A stretch of DNA of 64,000 nt, from positions 47,863-111,862 of the forward strand of contig NZ_JBJUVG010000006.1 of assembly GCF_046097595.1 (NCBI RefSeq). Reading direction: 5' to 3'. This document shows, piece after piece, positions 36,319 through 45,685 of this stretch (positions are counted from its first letter, which is position 1; each line of letters begins with the position of its first letter). Origin of the DNA: Peptococcus simiae. Its GTDB lineage: Bacteria > Bacillota > Peptococcia > Peptococcales > Peptococcaceae. The translations under genes and the position numbers were made by a program. A model generated the notes under the pieces. The model ran no database searches. It saw nothing but the letters and a program-made list of their open reading frames with translations, and was not told the DNA's origin.

Positions 36319-38126
36319 AGTGCCTCTCTTTCATCGTCCCCAATCTGGCCGGGCCGGCTCATCAAGGCTAAGAAAAGAAATGGAAAGATGAGCCCCTGAA
36401 ACCATATATAACGAAAATCCTGGGCCGGCATCGTTAGAAAGACAATAATAAAATTACCAAGCCAAGGAAGATGCCAGGCCAGTCCCTGCCGTCGATACAT
36501 TAAGGTGTAGGCTAAAAGCATGGTTAAGCCTAGCAAGTAAATGCCGCCTCTCCAGAAGAAAGTATCTATTAGAGCATAATCCGTAGTGGTCGAAGCCCAA
36601 GTCACTAACCGGTCATAGGCCTGATTTTCATCTCGACTAATGCCATAGGCCTTGGTAACATTTTCATCAATAGCCAGGGTATAGCGATTATTATAGCTTA
36701 AAGGGTCCGGCGGTACGCTCCAGCTAAGTAGCCCCAGGTTAAACCGGTCCCCCAGGATCACTGTCGGCGCCTTTTCAAGAGCCTCTATATACCAGTGTAA
36801 AGATGAACCTGTACTAATAGGTGACAAGTTTTGAATATAGCGACGCACATATTGAATATAAATATCTGAAAAATAAGGGTTATAGTAGGTCCGCCATTGG
36901 TCAGGAGAGGCCACGCCTGCCATAGCCTTCCGTGCTCCTGCTGGTAAATCCCGCTCTCGTTCAGCTACATACATAGCCCCCAGGCCTTGGTAAATAGGCC
37001 TTAATTTCATCCCTGCAGGATTTGGATCCGCATCCAGCACTTTCGGCAGGGGCCCTAAAACAAGTGCAATAATGAGCAAACATAAGCCGAGGGCCATAAG
37101 AATGCGTCCAGCTCTTTTCTGCTCATACCTGACCATATAATAGAGGCCATAAAGTAGACATAAAGCGAAGGCCAAAACCCCATTATAGCGGAGAAGGACT
37201 ATCAGTAATAACCCCAGGCAGAAAGCCCCCCATCCCTTGCCCGTCCGAAGAAAGGCTTGGTCCGTTCCGGCTCGGTAGAGCATCAGGGTCATCCATAAGA
37301 GGGCAATGGTAAAGGGTATATCCTTCCAGAGGGTCATCAGGTTAATCCCTGTTTGGGGCATCAAGACCAGGGCTAAAATGACAAGATATAAAACGACTGG
37401 GCGCAGGCGATTTTTCATGAGTTCACCGGCAAAGGCAGTTGTCACCAAACAAAAGAAAAGAATATGGCAAAGGCTTTGGGCGGACAAGCTACCAGTAGCC
37501 ATTAAAAGGCCCTTGAGCAAGAGGGTATGGGCGATAGGATGCCAAGTGGTGTAACCGATGCTGCCATCTATCTGCTGCAACTGGTTGAAGGTGTCATAGG
37601 ACATACTTCCCGGTGCTAAAGCAATATAGTAGCCGGCTAAAATCATTCCCTGTAAAACAAAGATGGCTGCCATATGAAAACGACGGTAAGGCGTACTTTT
37701 AGAGCTACAAAGCAGGAGGGGTAAATGCCGCCAAAGTAAGAAAGTATCCCGTGCGGTTATCCCTACTATGATGTAAAGCCCTGAGAGTACAGGCCAAAGG
37801 TCTAAAGAAAGCCAGTATCCCCCAGGTTCATAAAGCAGGCCCTTTCCAAAGAAGCAGAAAGTGGCGATGCCCGTTGCCAGTAAAAATATAATGACCTTAG
37901 CCACTTGGCCTTTAAAAATGGTCTGCGGCCCTGAGATATATCGAAAGGCCAGGGTCAATCCGATCCAAACCAGTAGGGCTAGACCTACCCGCCAGAGAGG
38001 GGTATAGACATGATAAGCTGCGTAGTAGGCACCACAGCAAAGGGCCAGGATTTCTAAAAACCAAAGGACCAACATCCCAAACACACGCTTAGCTGATGGT
38101 GTCGGAAACAGTTTGCTTGTCGTCAT
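36315..38126 (-). CDS. Polytopic membrane protein of the DUF6020 / GT-C glycosyltransferase-like type
   Basis: A 603-residue protein with about 12 hydrophobic helices. The motif SYDTFNQLQQ followed by TTWHPIAHTLLLKG in the first large loop and NLMTLWKDIPF resemble DUF6020 proteins. A large soluble loop (about residues 390-510) faces outward. GT-C enzymes use polyprenyl-phosphate sugars as donors. It overlaps both neighbours by four bases. AT content is higher than in flanking genes. Confidence 0.75.
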   Translation of the reverse strand: MTTSKLFPTPSAKRVFGMLVLWFLEILALCCGAYYAAYHVYTPLWRVGLALLVWIGLTLAFRYISGPQTIFKGQVAKVIIFLLATGIATFCFFGKGLLYEPGGYWLSLDLWPVLSGLYIIVGITARDTFLLWRHLPLLLCSSKSTPYRRFHMAAIFVLQGMILAGYYIALAPGSMSYDTFNQLQQIDGSIGYTTWHPIAHTLLLKGLLMATGSLSAQSLCHILFFCLVTTAFAGELMKNRLRPVVLYLVILALVLMPQTGINLMTLWKDIPFTIALLWMTLMLYRAGTDQAFLRTGKGWGAFCLGLLLIVLLRYNGVLAFALCLLYGLYYMVRYEQKRAGRILMALGLCLLIIALVLGPLPKVLDADPNPAGMKLRPIYQGLGAMYVAERERDLPAGARKAMAGVASPDQWRTYYNPYFSDIYIQYVRRYIQNLSPISTGSSLHWYIEALEKAPTVILGDRFNLGLLSWSVPPDPLSYNNRYTLAIDENVTKAYGISRDENQAYDRLVTWASTTTDYALIDTFFWRGGIYLLGLTMLLAYTLMYRRQGLAWHLPWLGNFIIVFLTMPAQDFRYIWFQGLIFPFLFLALMSRPGQIGDDEREAL

Positions 38127-38485
38127 TCCTTATCCCCCCGCTTATTTTGCTGCCGCAAGCTATACTCCAGCAGGGCCAGCTCTTGAACGGTCCGTACAGT
38201 TTGCTGTCTTAATTTGCTCATGGTGACATAATTAAAAAATCCCACCATCACCAAAAATAAAACAGCACAGAAAAAAACAGCGTTCATTGGGCTGGCGACG
38301 CCAAGTAAAAAAGCCAACCCATCAATAAAGGCCGGGAATAAGGTCAAAAGAACCGTAACCAATAAACAAAAAAGCCAAGGGAAGGTGATCCGTAGCATTA
38401 ACTTCTCGCGTCTAACAGCCTCTCCATAGACCAGCAGAGATGCCAAGCAGGCCAAGAGGATGATCACTTGCAAGCGCAATTCCAT
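38123..38485 (-). CDS. DUF2304 family membrane protein
   Basis: A 120-residue protein with three hydrophobic helices and a charged, coiled C-terminus (LRQQTVRTVQELALLEYSLRQ), as in DUF2304. These proteins usually sit directly after DPM-like glycosyltransferases and may anchor or assist them; here the GT2 gene is 11 bases upstream. Confidence 0.8.
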   Translation of the reverse strand: MELRLQVIILLACLASLLVYGEAVRREKLMLRITFPWLFCLLVTVLLTLFPAFIDGLAFLLGVASPMNAVFFCAVLFLVMVGFFNYVTMSKLRQQTVRTVQELALLEYSLRQQNKRGDKE

Positions 38486-38496
38486 AATAATACCCC

Positions 38497-39192
38497 CTAT
38501 GCATTCGGCTTTAGGGCATCAATAAAAATAGCCAGCGTCACCTTTACCATATAGTAAACACTCCGTAAGGGAGTAATGGAGGACCGACCTTGCTGACGCG
38601 CCCTCATTTTCACTGGAACTTCTAGCACCTTGTAGCCACGCCGTAGTATCAAGGCTAAGGTTTCCGGCTCAGGATAGTCACTCGGGTAATAGGCGCAAAA
38701 GTCTTGAATGACCTGCCGGTTGACCAACCGCATACCGCTGGTGACATCATAAATCCGCCGCTGGCAGAGCAAGGCGATTAGAGATGACAGAAAACGGATC
38801 CCTAATTTCCGCATTCTGGTCGATTGGAAGCCCTGCTTATCAATAAAGCGTGAGCCAATGACCATATCAGCACCGCTTTCAAGCTGAGCGTCCACCAAAG
38901 CATCCAGATAGCTGGCATCATGTTGCCCATCTCCGTCAAATTGAATGGCTAAGTCATAATCATATCTTTCTGCAAATAAGTACCCGGCTTGGACTGCACC
39001 ACCAATGCCTAAATTATAGGGCAGGTGCAAGACAGAATAACCTTTCTCTTCACAAAGCTGGCGGGTGTGGTCTGTCGAACAGTCATTAACAATAATATAA
39101 TCAAAAGTGGGTGCATGAACCTGGATATCGGCAATGACAGCCTCTAGATTGTTCGCCTCATTATAGGCCGGAATAACGACCAGTTTTCTCAT
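38497..39192 (-). CDS. GT2 glycosyltransferase, polyprenyl-phosphate type (DPM1/GtrB-like, soluble)
   Basis: A 231-residue GT-A enzyme. Seen: VVIPAYNEANNLE, NDCSTDHT, and the DGDGQHD metal motif, then GSRFIDKQGF and MRLVNRQ. It lacks membrane helices, unlike GtrB; the DUF2304 partner may bring it to the membrane. It likely loads a sugar on undecaprenyl phosphate. ATG at 39192 has AGAGGGG seven bases upstream; a GTG two codons earlier is too close to it. Confidence 0.88.
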   Translation of the reverse strand: MRKLVVIPAYNEANNLEAVIADIQVHAPTFDYIIVNDCSTDHTRQLCEEKGYSVLHLPYNLGIGGAVQAGYLFAERYDYDLAIQFDGDGQHDASYLDALVDAQLESGADMVIGSRFIDKQGFQSTRMRKLGIRFLSSLIALLCQRRIYDVTSGMRLVNRQVIQDFCAYYPSDYPEPETLALILRRGYKVLEVPVKMRARQQGRSSITPLRSVYYMVKVTLAIFIDALKPNA

Positions 39193-39218
39193 ATCCACAC
39201 CCCTCTCAACTCCCTTTT

Positions 39219-39224
39219 ATTATA
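39219..39224 (-). promoter_or_regulatory. Putative -10 of the glycosylation cassette
   Basis: A TATAAT on the minus strand lies 27 bases before the GT2 ATG. No good -35 is visible at 17 bases, so an activator or weak promoter is possible. Confidence 0.4.
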
Positions 39225-39306
39225 ACACGAAAGGATAGCCCCTCCCTACCCTACCTTATCTTGTTACCAAACTGTTTCCTAACTAATTAGGCTTATAGTC
39301 TTCTTG

Positions 39307-39345
39307 CAAAAAAAGCCGGCCCCTTGCCAAGGCAAGGGCCGGCTT
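39307..39345 (-). terminator. Terminator of pncB
   Basis: A 13-bp stem with one bulged base, arms beginning GCCGGCC, then a seven-base T-run on the minus strand. It lies directly after the pncB stop at 39355. Confidence 0.9.
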
Positions 39346-39354
39346 CTGTCTCAT

Positions 39355-40797
39355 TTATACCCGGTGACGCATCAGCATGTCTTCCCGGAGCTGCCAAAGC
39401 TTGTAGGTGAAGTCCACATAATACTTGTGGGGGTTTTCAAACCGGGTGACTTCTTCCCAGAGGGTATCCAGTTTTTCCTGGCAATAGGTCCGGATGGCTT
39501 CGACAGAGGGCCGGGCATAGACCAGCTGGCCCTTTTCATAGATGGGTACTTGCAGACGTTCGGCCCGGAAGTTGTCGACCTCTTTCCGTTTCCAGATGGC
39601 TTTCGGGTCAAAGAGGGTAAAGGGCTCATCTTCCGGGATGGTCTCATCGGCCAGGGAGATGACATCGGCAATGGCCTTACCGGTATCCCGGTCAAAGAGC
39701 CGCCAGGTGCATTTAAAGCCGGGGGTGGTGATTTTATCGACGTTTTCGCTAATCTTAATCCGGGGCTCCAGGGCGCCGGTTTCATCGGCGACGGCCACCA
39801 TCTTGTAAACCCCGCCAAAGACCGGGTCACTCTTGGCGGTAATGAGCCGCTCGCCGACGCCAAAGGAGTCCAGTTTGGCCCCTTGCAGGAGCAAGTCCCG
39901 GATTAGGTATTCATCCAGGCCACCGCTTGCCACAATGGCGCAGTCTTGGTAGCCGGCCTCATCCAGCATCTGCCGGGTCCGCTTGGACAGGTAGGCAATG
40001 TCCCCGGAATCAATCCGGACCCCCTTGGGCCGGTAGCCGGCAGGCACCACCACTTCATCAAAGACCTTGATGGCATTGGGGACGCCGCTTTGCAGAACAT
40101 CGTAGGTGTCGATTAGGAGCGTGCAGTCCTGGGGGTAGACTTCTGCATAGGCCTTGAAGGCTTCATATTCGGAACTGAAAAGTTGCACCCAGCTGTGGGC
40201 CATGGTCCCCAGGGCTGGAATGCCCATTTCCCGGTCAGTCCAGGTATTGGCCGAACCGACAGCCCCGGCAATATAGGCTGCCCGGGCCCCGTAATTGGCA
40301 GCGTCTGCCCCCTGGGCCCGGCGGGACCCGAACTCCATAACAGCCCGGCCCTGGGCCGCCCGGACAATCCGGTTGGCCTTGGTGGCAATCAGGCACTGGT
40401 GGTTCAAGAGAAGGAGGGTCATGGTTTCAAGCATTTGGGCTTGAATCACCGGCCCACGGACGGTCACCAGGGGTTCGCCGGGAAAGACCGGCGTCCCTTC
40501 AGGTACGGCCCATACATCACAGGCAAATTCAAAATTAGCCAGGTAGTCTAAAAAGGCTTCGTCAAAAAGGTTCCGCTGGCGCAGGTAGGCGATGTCTTCC
40601 GGGGTGAAATGGAGTTTTTCCATGTAGTCAATGACTTGGTCCAGGCCAGCCATAATGGCAAAGCCGCCCTGGTCCGGTAGGGTCCGGAAGTAGGCATCAA
40701 ATACAGCCACCCGGTCTTTCAAGCCCTTTAAGAAATAGCCGTTGCCCATGGTGAGTTCGTAAAAGTCCATCAGCAGGGTGAGGTTCCGTTTATCCAT
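39355..40797 (-). CDS. pncB: Nicotinate phosphoribosyltransferase
   Basis: A 480-residue enzyme starting DFYELTMGNGYF. Motifs include MEFGSRRAQG, GTMAHSW and VRIDSGDIA, which bind PRPP and nicotinate. It makes nicotinate mononucleotide in NAD salvage. The ATG at 40797 has AAGGAG upstream and is 16 bases after the Nudix gene stop, so it forms the end of a three-gene unit. Confidence 0.95.
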   Translation of the reverse strand: MDKRNLTLLMDFYELTMGNGYFLKGLKDRVAVFDAYFRTLPDQGGFAIMAGLDQVIDYMEKLHFTPEDIAYLRQRNLFDEAFLDYLANFEFACDVWAVPEGTPVFPGEPLVTVRGPVIQAQMLETMTLLLLNHQCLIATKANRIVRAAQGRAVMEFGSRRAQGADAANYGARAAYIAGAVGSANTWTDREMGIPALGTMAHSWVQLFSSEYEAFKAYAEVYPQDCTLLIDTYDVLQSGVPNAIKVFDEVVVPAGYRPKGVRIDSGDIAYLSKRTRQMLDEAGYQDCAIVASGGLDEYLIRDLLLQGAKLDSFGVGERLITAKSDPVFGGVYKMVAVADETGALEPRIKISENVDKITTPGFKCTWRLFDRDTGKAIADVISLADETIPEDEPFTLFDPKAIWKRKEVDNFRAERLQVPIYEKGQLVYARPSVEAIRTYCQEKLDTLWEEVTRFENPHKYYVDFTYKLWQLREDMLMRHRV

Positions 40798-40813
40798 TCT
40801 CTTCTCCTTTTTG

Positions 40814-41668
40814 TTACAGCCAGATGTCGAAGGGGGCTGAATGAAAGATGGCTTCCGGATCATGACGGTATTCCTGCTCCATAAGGGACAGTCCGGCATC
40901 GACATCACTGGTACGAATCAACTTGTGATTCAGGTGGGCAATAAAGGTACTGCGGAGTAATTCTTCGTCTAAGATGGCCTCAAAAACGTATTGGAGCTCT
41001 TGCAGGGGAAAGGGTTCCGGCAGGAAGCTGAAGGCAAAGTCAGTCCGGTAGAGCCGGTCCCGCAAGGCAAAAATCCCGGCAGTGATGACCTCCGCATGGT
41101 CAAAGGCCAGGTTTTCCACTTCGCCGAGCGGCTGCCGGCGCCAATTGCCCTCGGCATCCCGCCGGATATCGATCTGGGCCTTGATGCTTTCTGCCCCGGC
41201 GGTCAGGCCAACCTTGCCGATAAAGGCCTCGTCCCGGGCTTCCAGGTCAAAGGTCAGGTCAAACCACCGGGCCTCGGCTGCATCATCGCCGGCAGCCGGC
41301 TCTTGGGGAAAGTCATAGGGCAGGATGGCCAAGTGGCTGACGGTGATGACCCGGGTCCGGGGGTCCCGGTCCGGGGCGCTGTAGCTGGCACACTGGCCAT
41401 AGTAGGCAGCTTTGAGGCCGGTTTCTTCATATAGTTCCCGGGCGGCACAGGCGGCCAGGTCTTCGCCCATCTCACAAAAACCGCCGGGCAGGGCCCAGCC
41501 CCCGGCATAGGGGGGGCGCTTACGCCGGATGAGTAAGAGTTGCAGCCGCCGAGGCCCCCGGCTCGGGGTCAGGCGAAAAAGCAGGGTATCTGCACTGACT
41601 GAGGGCCGGTCATAGGCGGAGGCATCGTAATTTTCCAGGAAGGCCTGGTCTTCTTTGGTCAGCTTCAT
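40814..41668 (-). CDS. Nudix hydrolase with NrtR-like winged-helix C-terminus
   Basis: A 284-residue protein. The Nudix box is complete: GFCEMGE...REL.EETGL near residues 78-97, so hydrolase activity is expected. The C-terminal 90 residues (LPEPFPLQELQYVFEAIL) resemble the DNA-binding domain of NrtR, the Nudix-related repressor of NAD genes. Its neighbour pncB makes this a good candidate regulator or ADP-ribose pyrophosphatase in NAD homeostasis. The start is four bases after the DUF695 stop. Confidence 0.85.
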   Translation of the reverse strand: MKLTKEDQAFLENYDASAYDRPSVSADTLLFRLTPSRGPRRLQLLLIRRKRPPYAGGWALPGGFCEMGEDLAACAARELYEETGLKAAYYGQCASYSAPDRDPRTRVITVSHLAILPYDFPQEPAAGDDAAEARWFDLTFDLEARDEAFIGKVGLTAGAESIKAQIDIRRDAEGNWRRQPLGEVENLAFDHAEVITAGIFALRDRLYRTDFAFSFLPEPFPLQELQYVFEAILDEELLRSTFIAHLNHKLIRTSDVDAGLSLMEQEYRHDPEAIFHSAPFDIWL

Positions 41669-41672
41669 TGGC

Positions 41673-42527
41673 CTATACCCACTCTTTAATGTCTTCGGTC
41701 GGGGAAAGTTCCCAACCATCAAAGATCCCGATAAAGTCTTCCATGACTTCAAAGCAGTCATAGGTCTTCTCGGTAATGGTGGCGTAGGTCAGGTCATGGT
41801 GGGCCATGATTCGTAAGCCCATGCTCATCGGCTCCAGGGCCTCGACATACATATGGTCATCGATGATTTCAAAGCCCATCAGTTGAAAGCGGGCTGCGGC
41901 CTGGGCCCGGGCTGCCCCGTCCTGGAAGTAGAAGTAATAGCTGACGGCATAGGTGGCCGTCATATCCAGACCGGCTGCTTCCAGGTTAGCCAGCATATGC
42001 CGGTTGCGGATGTGCATTAAGTCCATATCCGATGGGAAGAGGGAATTAAAGAAGAACCGCCAGGGGCCGTCTTTTTCCGTCATAAAGTTGAATTCATAGT
42101 CGCTGTGCTTGGCAGCCAGACCACCAACAATGGGCGGCAGGTAGTTTTCATCCTGGCCATAGAAGTACATCATCCGGGTCCCGGCATAGGTCACCGAGCC
42201 CACAAAGCGGGCATGGCCTTCATTTTCCATCTGTTCAACGATTTCCTTCTCCAGGCTCAAGAGGGCATCCCGTTCATGGGCCTGGTAAAAGCCATCCTCA
42301 CCGGGGTCCTGAATTTCCACCTGGATGCCCAGAAGCCAATAGTAGGCCGGCACCGGGGCAATTTCCCTTAAGGCCAGGTCGACCTGGACCAGGGCATTGT
42401 AGTCGTCTACCTGGGTGACATACAGCTCATAGTGACGGTCACTGTCCATCAGTTTATCATGGCGGACAGGCTGGTCATCAGCAGTAGAGAAGGTAATCAT
42501 ATCTTTAATATCTTTATTATCGCTCAT
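41673..42527 (-). CDS. DUF695 and RraB-like domain protein
   Basis: A 284-residue cytosolic protein without signal or TM. The N-terminal half (ALVQVDLALREIAPVP, then LLSLEKEIVEQMEN) fits DUF695, and the C-terminal half (DMDLMHIRNRHMLANLEAAG, RFQLMGFEI) resembles RraB, named as inhibitor of RNase E. No RNase E is expected here since rny is present. It leads an operon with a Nudix-NrtR-like regulator and pncB. ATG at 42527 has AAGGAG five bases upstream. Function unknown. Confidence 0.75.
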   Translation of the reverse strand: MSDNKDIKDMITFSTADDQPVRHDKLMDSDRHYELYVTQVDDYNALVQVDLALREIAPVPAYYWLLGIQVEIQDPGEDGFYQAHERDALLSLEKEIVEQMENEGHARFVGSVTYAGTRMMYFYGQDENYLPPIVGGLAAKHSDYEFNFMTEKDGPWRFFFNSLFPSDMDLMHIRNRHMLANLEAAGLDMTATYAVSYYFYFQDGAARAQAAARFQLMGFEIIDDHMYVEALEPMSMGLRIMAHHDLTYATITEKTYDCFEVMEDFIGIFDGWELSPTEDIKEWV

Positions 42528-42559
42528 AGGCACTCCTTATAAACATGTAGTCTAAAAAG

Positions 42560-42588
42560 ATTATAACCCATGCCCAATGACCCGTCAA
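42560..42588 (-). promoter_or_regulatory. Promoter of the DUF695-Nudix-pncB operon
   Basis: On the minus strand TTGACG (42583-42588), 17 bases, TATAAT (42560-42565). Confidence 0.82.
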
Positions 42589-42795
42589 AAAAGAAAGGCC
42601 GGGACCAACCTATACCCGGATCAGCTATTGGGTCCTGCCGGCTGGCCGGTTTTTCCTGCGCCCCTCCCCTTCTATCGGCCTTTTGGCCCCTGCCAGCCCC
42701 GGGCGGAATCTCGAAAGCCGTCTTCACCTTGCGCAAATATTCAAAAATTTTATCGCAATCGACCAGCCCGGGCCGCCAGTCCCCAGCCTGCTGCG

Positions 42796-42825
42796 TTGAC
42801 AAATCTCGCCCCTAAACCCTATACT
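42796..42825 (+). promoter_or_regulatory. Promoter of metG-tatD
   Basis: Consensus TTGACA (42796-42801), 18 bases, TATACT (42820-42825), 42 bases before the metG ATG. Confidence 0.8.
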
Positions 42826-42866
42826 TATGAAAAGACCCAATGGGCATCCTAAACGAGGAGGATTCT

Positions 42867-44807
42867 ATGAGCGAACAAAAAACCTTCTATATTACCACCC
42901 CCATCTACTATCCGAGCGCCAAGCTTCACATCGGTCACGCCTACAGCACCACCATGGCCGATACCCTGCGCCGGTATAAGGACATGCAAGGCTTTAAGAC
43001 CTATCTTCTCACCGGTTCCGATGAACACGGGATGAAGATTCAGCGGGCGGCTGAAGCAGCCGGCACCACCCCCCAAGCCTATGTTGACCAGATTGTTGCC
43101 GGCATCCAAAAGCTCTGGGACCGGTTGATGATTTCCAATGACCAATTCATCCGCACCACCATGCCCTTCCACCACAAGGCCGTACAAAAGTTCTTCCAAA
43201 AGGTCTATGATCAGGGCGATATTTACCTGTCCAGCTACGAGGGCCACTACTGCACCTCTTGCGAGACCTTCTTCACCGAAACCCAGGTGGGCGAGGACCA
43301 CACCTGCCCGGACTGCGGCAAACCGACCGAATGGCTGGAAGAGGAAAGCTACTTCTTCAAGATGAGCAAGTATGCGGACCGCTGGCTTCAGTACATTGAG
43401 GACCATCCTGACTTTATCCAACCGACAGCCCGCCGCAATGAAATGATTAGCTTTGTCAAGCAGGGCCTGGAGGACCTCTGCATCTCCCGGACCAGCTTCG
43501 ACTGGGGCATCAAGGTCCCCATCAATGACAAGCACGTCATCTATGTCTGGTTTGACGCCCTGCTCAACTATATTTCCGCCCTCGGCTGGGGCAGTGAAGA
43601 TGACAGCCTCTACAAGACCTTCTGGCCGGCCAATGTCCACATGGTTGGTAAGGACATTGCCCGCTTCCATACCATTATTTGGCCTATCATGCTCATGGCT
43701 GCCGACCTGCCGATTCCCAAGCATGTCTATGCCCATGGCTGGCTCCTGGTCGGCGGCGGCAAGATGAGTAAGTCCAAGGGGAATGTGGTCGACCCCAATG
43801 AGCTCCTGGACAAGTACGGCGTGGACGCCATCCGCTACTTCCTCCTCCGGGAAGTAAGCTTCGGCCAGGACGGCAACTACAGCGAAGAAGCCCTGGTCCG
43901 GCGCATCAATACAGACCTGGCCAATGACTATGGCAACCTGGTCAGCCGGACCGTGGCCATGATTGATAAGTACTTCGATGGCCAACTCCCGGCCGCCACA
44001 GAGGCCGGCGATGACCTGGACCAGTCCCTCCGCCGCCTGGCTGCAGAAACCGCCGCCAGTGCCGCCAGCCACCTGGATAACCTCCAGTTTCCCCTGGCCC
44101 TGGAAGATATTTGGCAACTCATCCGCCGAGCCAACAAATATATCGATGAAACCAGCCCCTGGCTCCTGGCCAAGGATGAGGCCCAAAAAGACCGGCTGGC
44201 AACGGTCCTCTACCACTTATACGATAGCATCCGGATTGTGACCACCATGCTGACCCCCTTCATGCCGGCCCTACCGGCCCGGTGTGGCGCCCAGCTCAAC
44301 TACGACTTCAGCCAAGAGACCTGGGCCGATGCCGCCCTCTGGGGCAAGTCCCAAGCCGGCACCCAAGTCCACAAGGGCGAGGCCCTCTTCCCCCGGATTG
44401 ACCCCAAGTCCCTGGATTTACCGGTCGAGCCAGCCCCGGCAGCGGCACCAGCAGCTGACCAGGCCCCCGGCAAGCCGACGGTGACCTACGATGACTTCGC
44501 CAAGCTGGACCTCCGCCTGGCCAAGGTCCTGGCCTGCGAACCGGTGGAAAAGGCCGACCGCTTGCTAAAATTCCGCCTGGATATCGGCACAGAGGAAAGA
44601 ACCGTTGTCTCCGGCATCCGGTCCAGCTATGAAAATCCTGAAGACCTGGTCGGCAAACAGGTAGTTATGATTGCCAACCTGGCCCCGAAAAAAATCCGGG
44701 GCATTGAAAGTCACGGCATGCTCCTAACCGCTGCCAGCGACGACGATGCCGTTCTGGAACTTCTGCAGGTGGCTAAAGAGATGCCCGCCGGATCGGAGAT
44801 ATCCTAA
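42867..44807 (+). CDS. metG: Methionine-tRNA ligase
   Basis: A 646-residue class I synthetase with TTPIYYPSAKLHIGHAYS (HIGH), a zinc knuckle (CTSC and CPDC near residues 130-150), the KMSKS loop GGKMSKSKGN and a C-terminal tRNA-binding OB domain (DFAKLDLRLAKVLACEPV) after an alanine/proline linker. It charges tRNA with methionine for initiation and elongation. The ATG at 42867 has GAGGAGG upstream. tatD overlaps by one base. Confidence 0.97.
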   Translation: MSEQKTFYITTPIYYPSAKLHIGHAYSTTMADTLRRYKDMQGFKTYLLTGSDEHGMKIQRAAEAAGTTPQAYVDQIVAGIQKLWDRLMISNDQFIRTTMPFHHKAVQKFFQKVYDQGDIYLSSYEGHYCTSCETFFTETQVGEDHTCPDCGKPTEWLEEESYFFKMSKYADRWLQYIEDHPDFIQPTARRNEMISFVKQGLEDLCISRTSFDWGIKVPINDKHVIYVWFDALLNYISALGWGSEDDSLYKTFWPANVHMVGKDIARFHTIIWPIMLMAADLPIPKHVYAHGWLLVGGGKMSKSKGNVVDPNELLDKYGVDAIRYFLLREVSFGQDGNYSEEALVRRINTDLANDYGNLVSRTVAMIDKYFDGQLPAATEAGDDLDQSLRRLAAETAASAASHLDNLQFPLALEDIWQLIRRANKYIDETSPWLLAKDEAQKDRLATVLYHLYDSIRIVTTMLTPFMPALPARCGAQLNYDFSQETWADAALWGKSQAGTQVHKGEALFPRIDPKSLDLPVEPAPAAAPAADQAPGKPTVTYDDFAKLDLRLAKVLACEPVEKADRLLKFRLDIGTEERTVVSGIRSSYENPEDLVGKQVVMIANLAPKKIRGIESHGMLLTAASDDDAVLELLQVAKEMPAGSEIS

Positions 44808-45607
44808 TGGCTAAACTCTTTGACTCCCATGCCCATATCCTGGACCCGGCCTTCCAGGAAGACTTTGACCAGGTCCTGACCCGGACCCTTGAGGCCTGCG
44901 GCGCCATTATGAATGTAGGGTGTGAAAGCCTGGAGGACTTTGAGAAGACGGTCCAACTGGCTGAAAACCACCCCACGATCTTTGCCGCGGTGGCCCTCCA
45001 CCCAGCCAATGAACCGGACCGAACCGAGGCCCTCATGGACCGCTTGGCCGACCTGGCCCGCCACCCCCAGGTCCGGGCCATTGGTGAAACCGGCCTGGAC
45101 TACTACTGGATGACCTCCGGCAAGGAGGCCCAGATGACCCTTTTACGGGACCATATCGACCTGGCCAAGGCCGTGAATAAGCCCATCATCATCCATGACC
45201 GGGACGCCCATCGGGACTGCCTGGACACCCTCTGGGCCAATGATGCCCAGTCGGTTGGTGGCGTCTTCCACGCCTATAGCGGGTCTGTCGAAATGATGGA
45301 AGAAATCCTGGCCCACAACTTCTATATCGGAATTGGGGGCGTGGTTACCTTTAAAAACGCCAAAACCATCAAAGAAGTGGCCAAGGCCGTCCCCCTGGAC
45401 CGGCTGGTCATTGAAACAGACTGTCCCTACCTGACCCCGGCCCCCTACCGGGGCAAGCGGAATGAGCCGGCCTACACCCGCTATGTGGCCGAAGCCATTA
45501 GCGACCTGCGCGGTGAACCGGTGGACCGGATCATCGACCAGACCTGGCACAATGCCTGCCGCCTCTTTAAACTGGATCCCGAGGACCTGAGCCTCTTAGA
45601 CCAGTAA
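44807..45607 (+). CDS. TatD family metal-dependent DNase
   Basis: A 266-residue TIM-barrel hydrolase with the metal ligands DSHAHILD (residues 5-12), GETGLDYYW, IIHDRDAH, FHAYSG and ETDCPYL. Family members are 3'-5' DNases or deacylases. The gene after metG in Bacillota is typically tatD/yabD. Confidence 0.94.
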   Translation: MAKLFDSHAHILDPAFQEDFDQVLTRTLEACGAIMNVGCESLEDFEKTVQLAENHPTIFAAVALHPANEPDRTEALMDRLADLARHPQVRAIGETGLDYYWMTSGKEAQMTLLRDHIDLAKAVNKPIIIHDRDAHRDCLDTLWANDAQSVGGVFHAYSGSVEMMEEILAHNFYIGIGGVVTFKNAKTIKEVAKAVPLDRLVIETDCPYLTPAPYRGKRNEPAYTRYVAEAISDLRGEPVDRIIDQTWHNACRLFKLDPEDLSLLDQ

Positions 45608-45612
45608 TAAAT

Positions 45613-45645
45613 ACCCCCTTTGTCACCGGCAAAGGGGGTTTATCT
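45613..45645 (+). terminator. Terminator of metG-tatD
   Basis: A 10-bp stem with arms ACCCCCTTTG and CAAAGGGGGT and a seven-base loop, followed by TTTATCTT. The short inverted repeat TACCCT/AGGGTA (45646-45660) lies just beyond. Confidence 0.75.
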
Positions 45646-45685
45646 TACCCTTTCAGGGTATGTAGTCATTGATGAGGAGGATGAG

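Larger units (their letters stand above)
42528..42866. other. Divergent intergenic region between the DUF695 operon and metG
   Basis: About 340 bases with no credible gene. Each end has a strong promoter (42560-42588 minus, 42796-42825 plus). The middle is C-rich and shows no T-box, S-box or other recognised leader. Confidence 0.7.

Noticed and set aside
42524..42802. 92-residue frame between DUF695 gene and metG
   Set aside because: TTG start without SD, and it covers a strong promoter of the DUF695 operon.
42600..42866. T-box or S-box leader for metG
   Set aside because: No conserved T-box sequence, S-box core or terminator seen.
42849..44216. 455-residue open frame antisense to metG
   Set aside because: metG motifs are unequivocal on the plus strand; the opposite frame is a by-product of GC-rich codon use.
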